Assembly: GCF_003390865.1 (NCBI RefSeq)
Contig: NZ_QMEJ01000004.1
Coordinates: forward strand, 310,001-374,000
Source of the DNA: Tropicimonas sp. IMCC34011
GTDB taxonomy: Bacteria > Pseudomonadota > Alphaproteobacteria > Rhodobacterales > Rhodobacteraceae
DNA length: 64,000 nucleotides
Reading direction: 5' to 3'
Shown here: positions 63,550-64,000 of the stretch, piece by piece
Numbering within the stretch: the stretch's first letter is position 1
Layout of the letters: each line of letters begins with the position of its first letter
Notes under the pieces: generated by a model
The model's database searches: none
What the model saw: only the letters and a program-made list of their open reading frames with translations
Told to the model about the DNA's origin: nothing
Made by a program: the position numbers and the translations under genes

Positions 63550-64000
63550 GTCAGTGATCTCCTCGCCTCGTTCATGCCTCGCAGCCACATCTCATCGGGA
63601 TCCGCGATGGTGGCCGGTGTCCCCTGCCTCTCGAGCGCGGCGACATAGGCGCGCGCCGCATCGCCCTTGCCGATCACGGCGACCTCCTGCCCGAGCCAGT
63701 AGGGCCGCGCCGCCGCCAGTTCCGCACCGATCAGCGCGCCGAGAGCCGTGTCCGCAGCCCCGCCGGCGCCGGTCCTGAGGCGCGCCGCGGCGGATCCCAA
63801 CGTCTCCGCCAGTCGTTCGGGCCGCGAGAGGGTCGCATCCAGCGCCGCCTCGAAGGCATCGCCGAACAGCGGCCCGCTCCCGTCCGAGACCGCCTCCGCG
63901 AGGCGCCCCGTGAGGGCAGTCCGGAACGACACGACCTCGCCGGCGCTGACCTCCGCCCAGTATGTCGCATCCGTGCCAGGAAGACACAGGATACCGTCGA
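63546..64000 (-). CDS. dgoK: 2-keto-3-deoxygalactonate kinase, C-terminal part at window edge
   Basis: The frame is open from its stop at 63546 to the right edge, so the N-terminus is missing. The visible part begins LCLPGTDATYWAEVSAGEVV, the DgoK version of the sugar-kinase domain with its PGTH-like segment, continues FRTALTGRLAEAV, and has ALGALIGAELAAARPYWLGQ and VAVIGKGDAARAYVAALERQ. DgoK phosphorylates 2-keto-3-deoxygalactonate in the De Ley-Doudoroff galactose pathway. It is coupled to galM by an ATGA overlap, which supports galactose catabolism. Confidence 0.82.
   Translation of the reverse strand, partial: DGILCLPGTDATYWAEVSAGEVVSFRTALTGRLAEAVSDGSGPLFGDAFEAALDATLSRPERLAETLGSAAARLRTGAGGAADTALGALIGAELAAARPYWLGQEVAVIGKGDAARAYVAALERQGTPATIADPDEMWLRGMNEARRSLT

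Overview
The window looks like a near-origin chromosomal segment of a GC-rich, flagellated alphaproteobacterium of the order Rhodobacterales (roseobacter type). The evidence is the gene order gyrB-(lysE)-recF-dnaN-dnaA-rpsT, a flagellar cluster with flaF/flbT, a DUF1217-like protein and an SltF-type transglycosylase next to a hydrolase-less FlgJ, a Mic60-like gene beside hemY/hemD, and an hprK-rapZ-EIIA-HPr operon behind chvI-chvG and opposite pckA. Assignment is by recognition of protein families, not by database search.

Layout. 1-1983: a more A+T-rich accessory patch with an N-terminally truncated, probably catalytically inactive prokaryotic Argonaute (448-1533), two unrecognised small ORFs below it, and a degraded stretch next to gyrB. 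1984-11720: mostly minus-strand housekeeping genes (gyrB, a LysE-type exporter, recF, dnaN, dnaA, rpsT, an enoyl-CoA hydratase, mutM). The 0.7-kb dnaA-rpsT gap carries clustered GANTC sites and repeated CCGGAC(A). 11809-14121: ubiE-ubiB (ubiquinone synthesis). 14132-44549: a 30-kb flagellar cluster in several divergent units: flgD-fliK; flgJ-like-flgN-like-fliC-flaF-flbT-DUF1217; fliI; flgB-flgC-fliE-fliQ-flgF-flgG-flgA-flgH-fliL1; fliL2 down to flhA-fliR-flhB and a FliJ-like gene, including motA and a MotE-like gene; fliF-fliH-fliN-fliP; flgE-flgK-flgL-flgI; motB. Most divergent or leading intergenic regions here carry a TTAA-N7-TTAA-like (CtrA-type) site, which suggests cell-cycle/CtrA control of the whole cluster. 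fliG, fliM, fliD, fliS and the regulators are not in the window.

44662-52417: tRNA-Thr(CGU), then a haem/membrane group: hemY, Mic60-like, hemD; tsaD, a YciI-like and an EVE-domain gene; hemE diverging from hemC. 52425-55216: a DUF6473-like protein, 3-hydroxybutyryl-CoA dehydrogenase and a PlsC-like acyltransferase. 55243-61737: HPr, EIIA(Man-type), RapZ, HprK, ChvG and ChvI in one minus-strand block facing ATP-dependent PEP carboxykinase. This links nitrogen/carbon PTS signalling and envelope or acid sensing to gluconeogenesis; two repeats resembling the Rhodobacterales CceR operator lie upstream of pckA. 61743-64000: a TauE/SafE permease, galactose mutarotase and the C-terminal part of a 2-keto-3-deoxygalactonate kinase cut by the window edge.

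I saw no CRISPR array, rRNA, prophage or intact insertion sequence. The most unusual items are the Argonaute remnant and its neighbours, the putative MotC/MotE-like pair beside motA, the shared CtrA-type sites, and the repeat-rich dnaA-rpsT gap.
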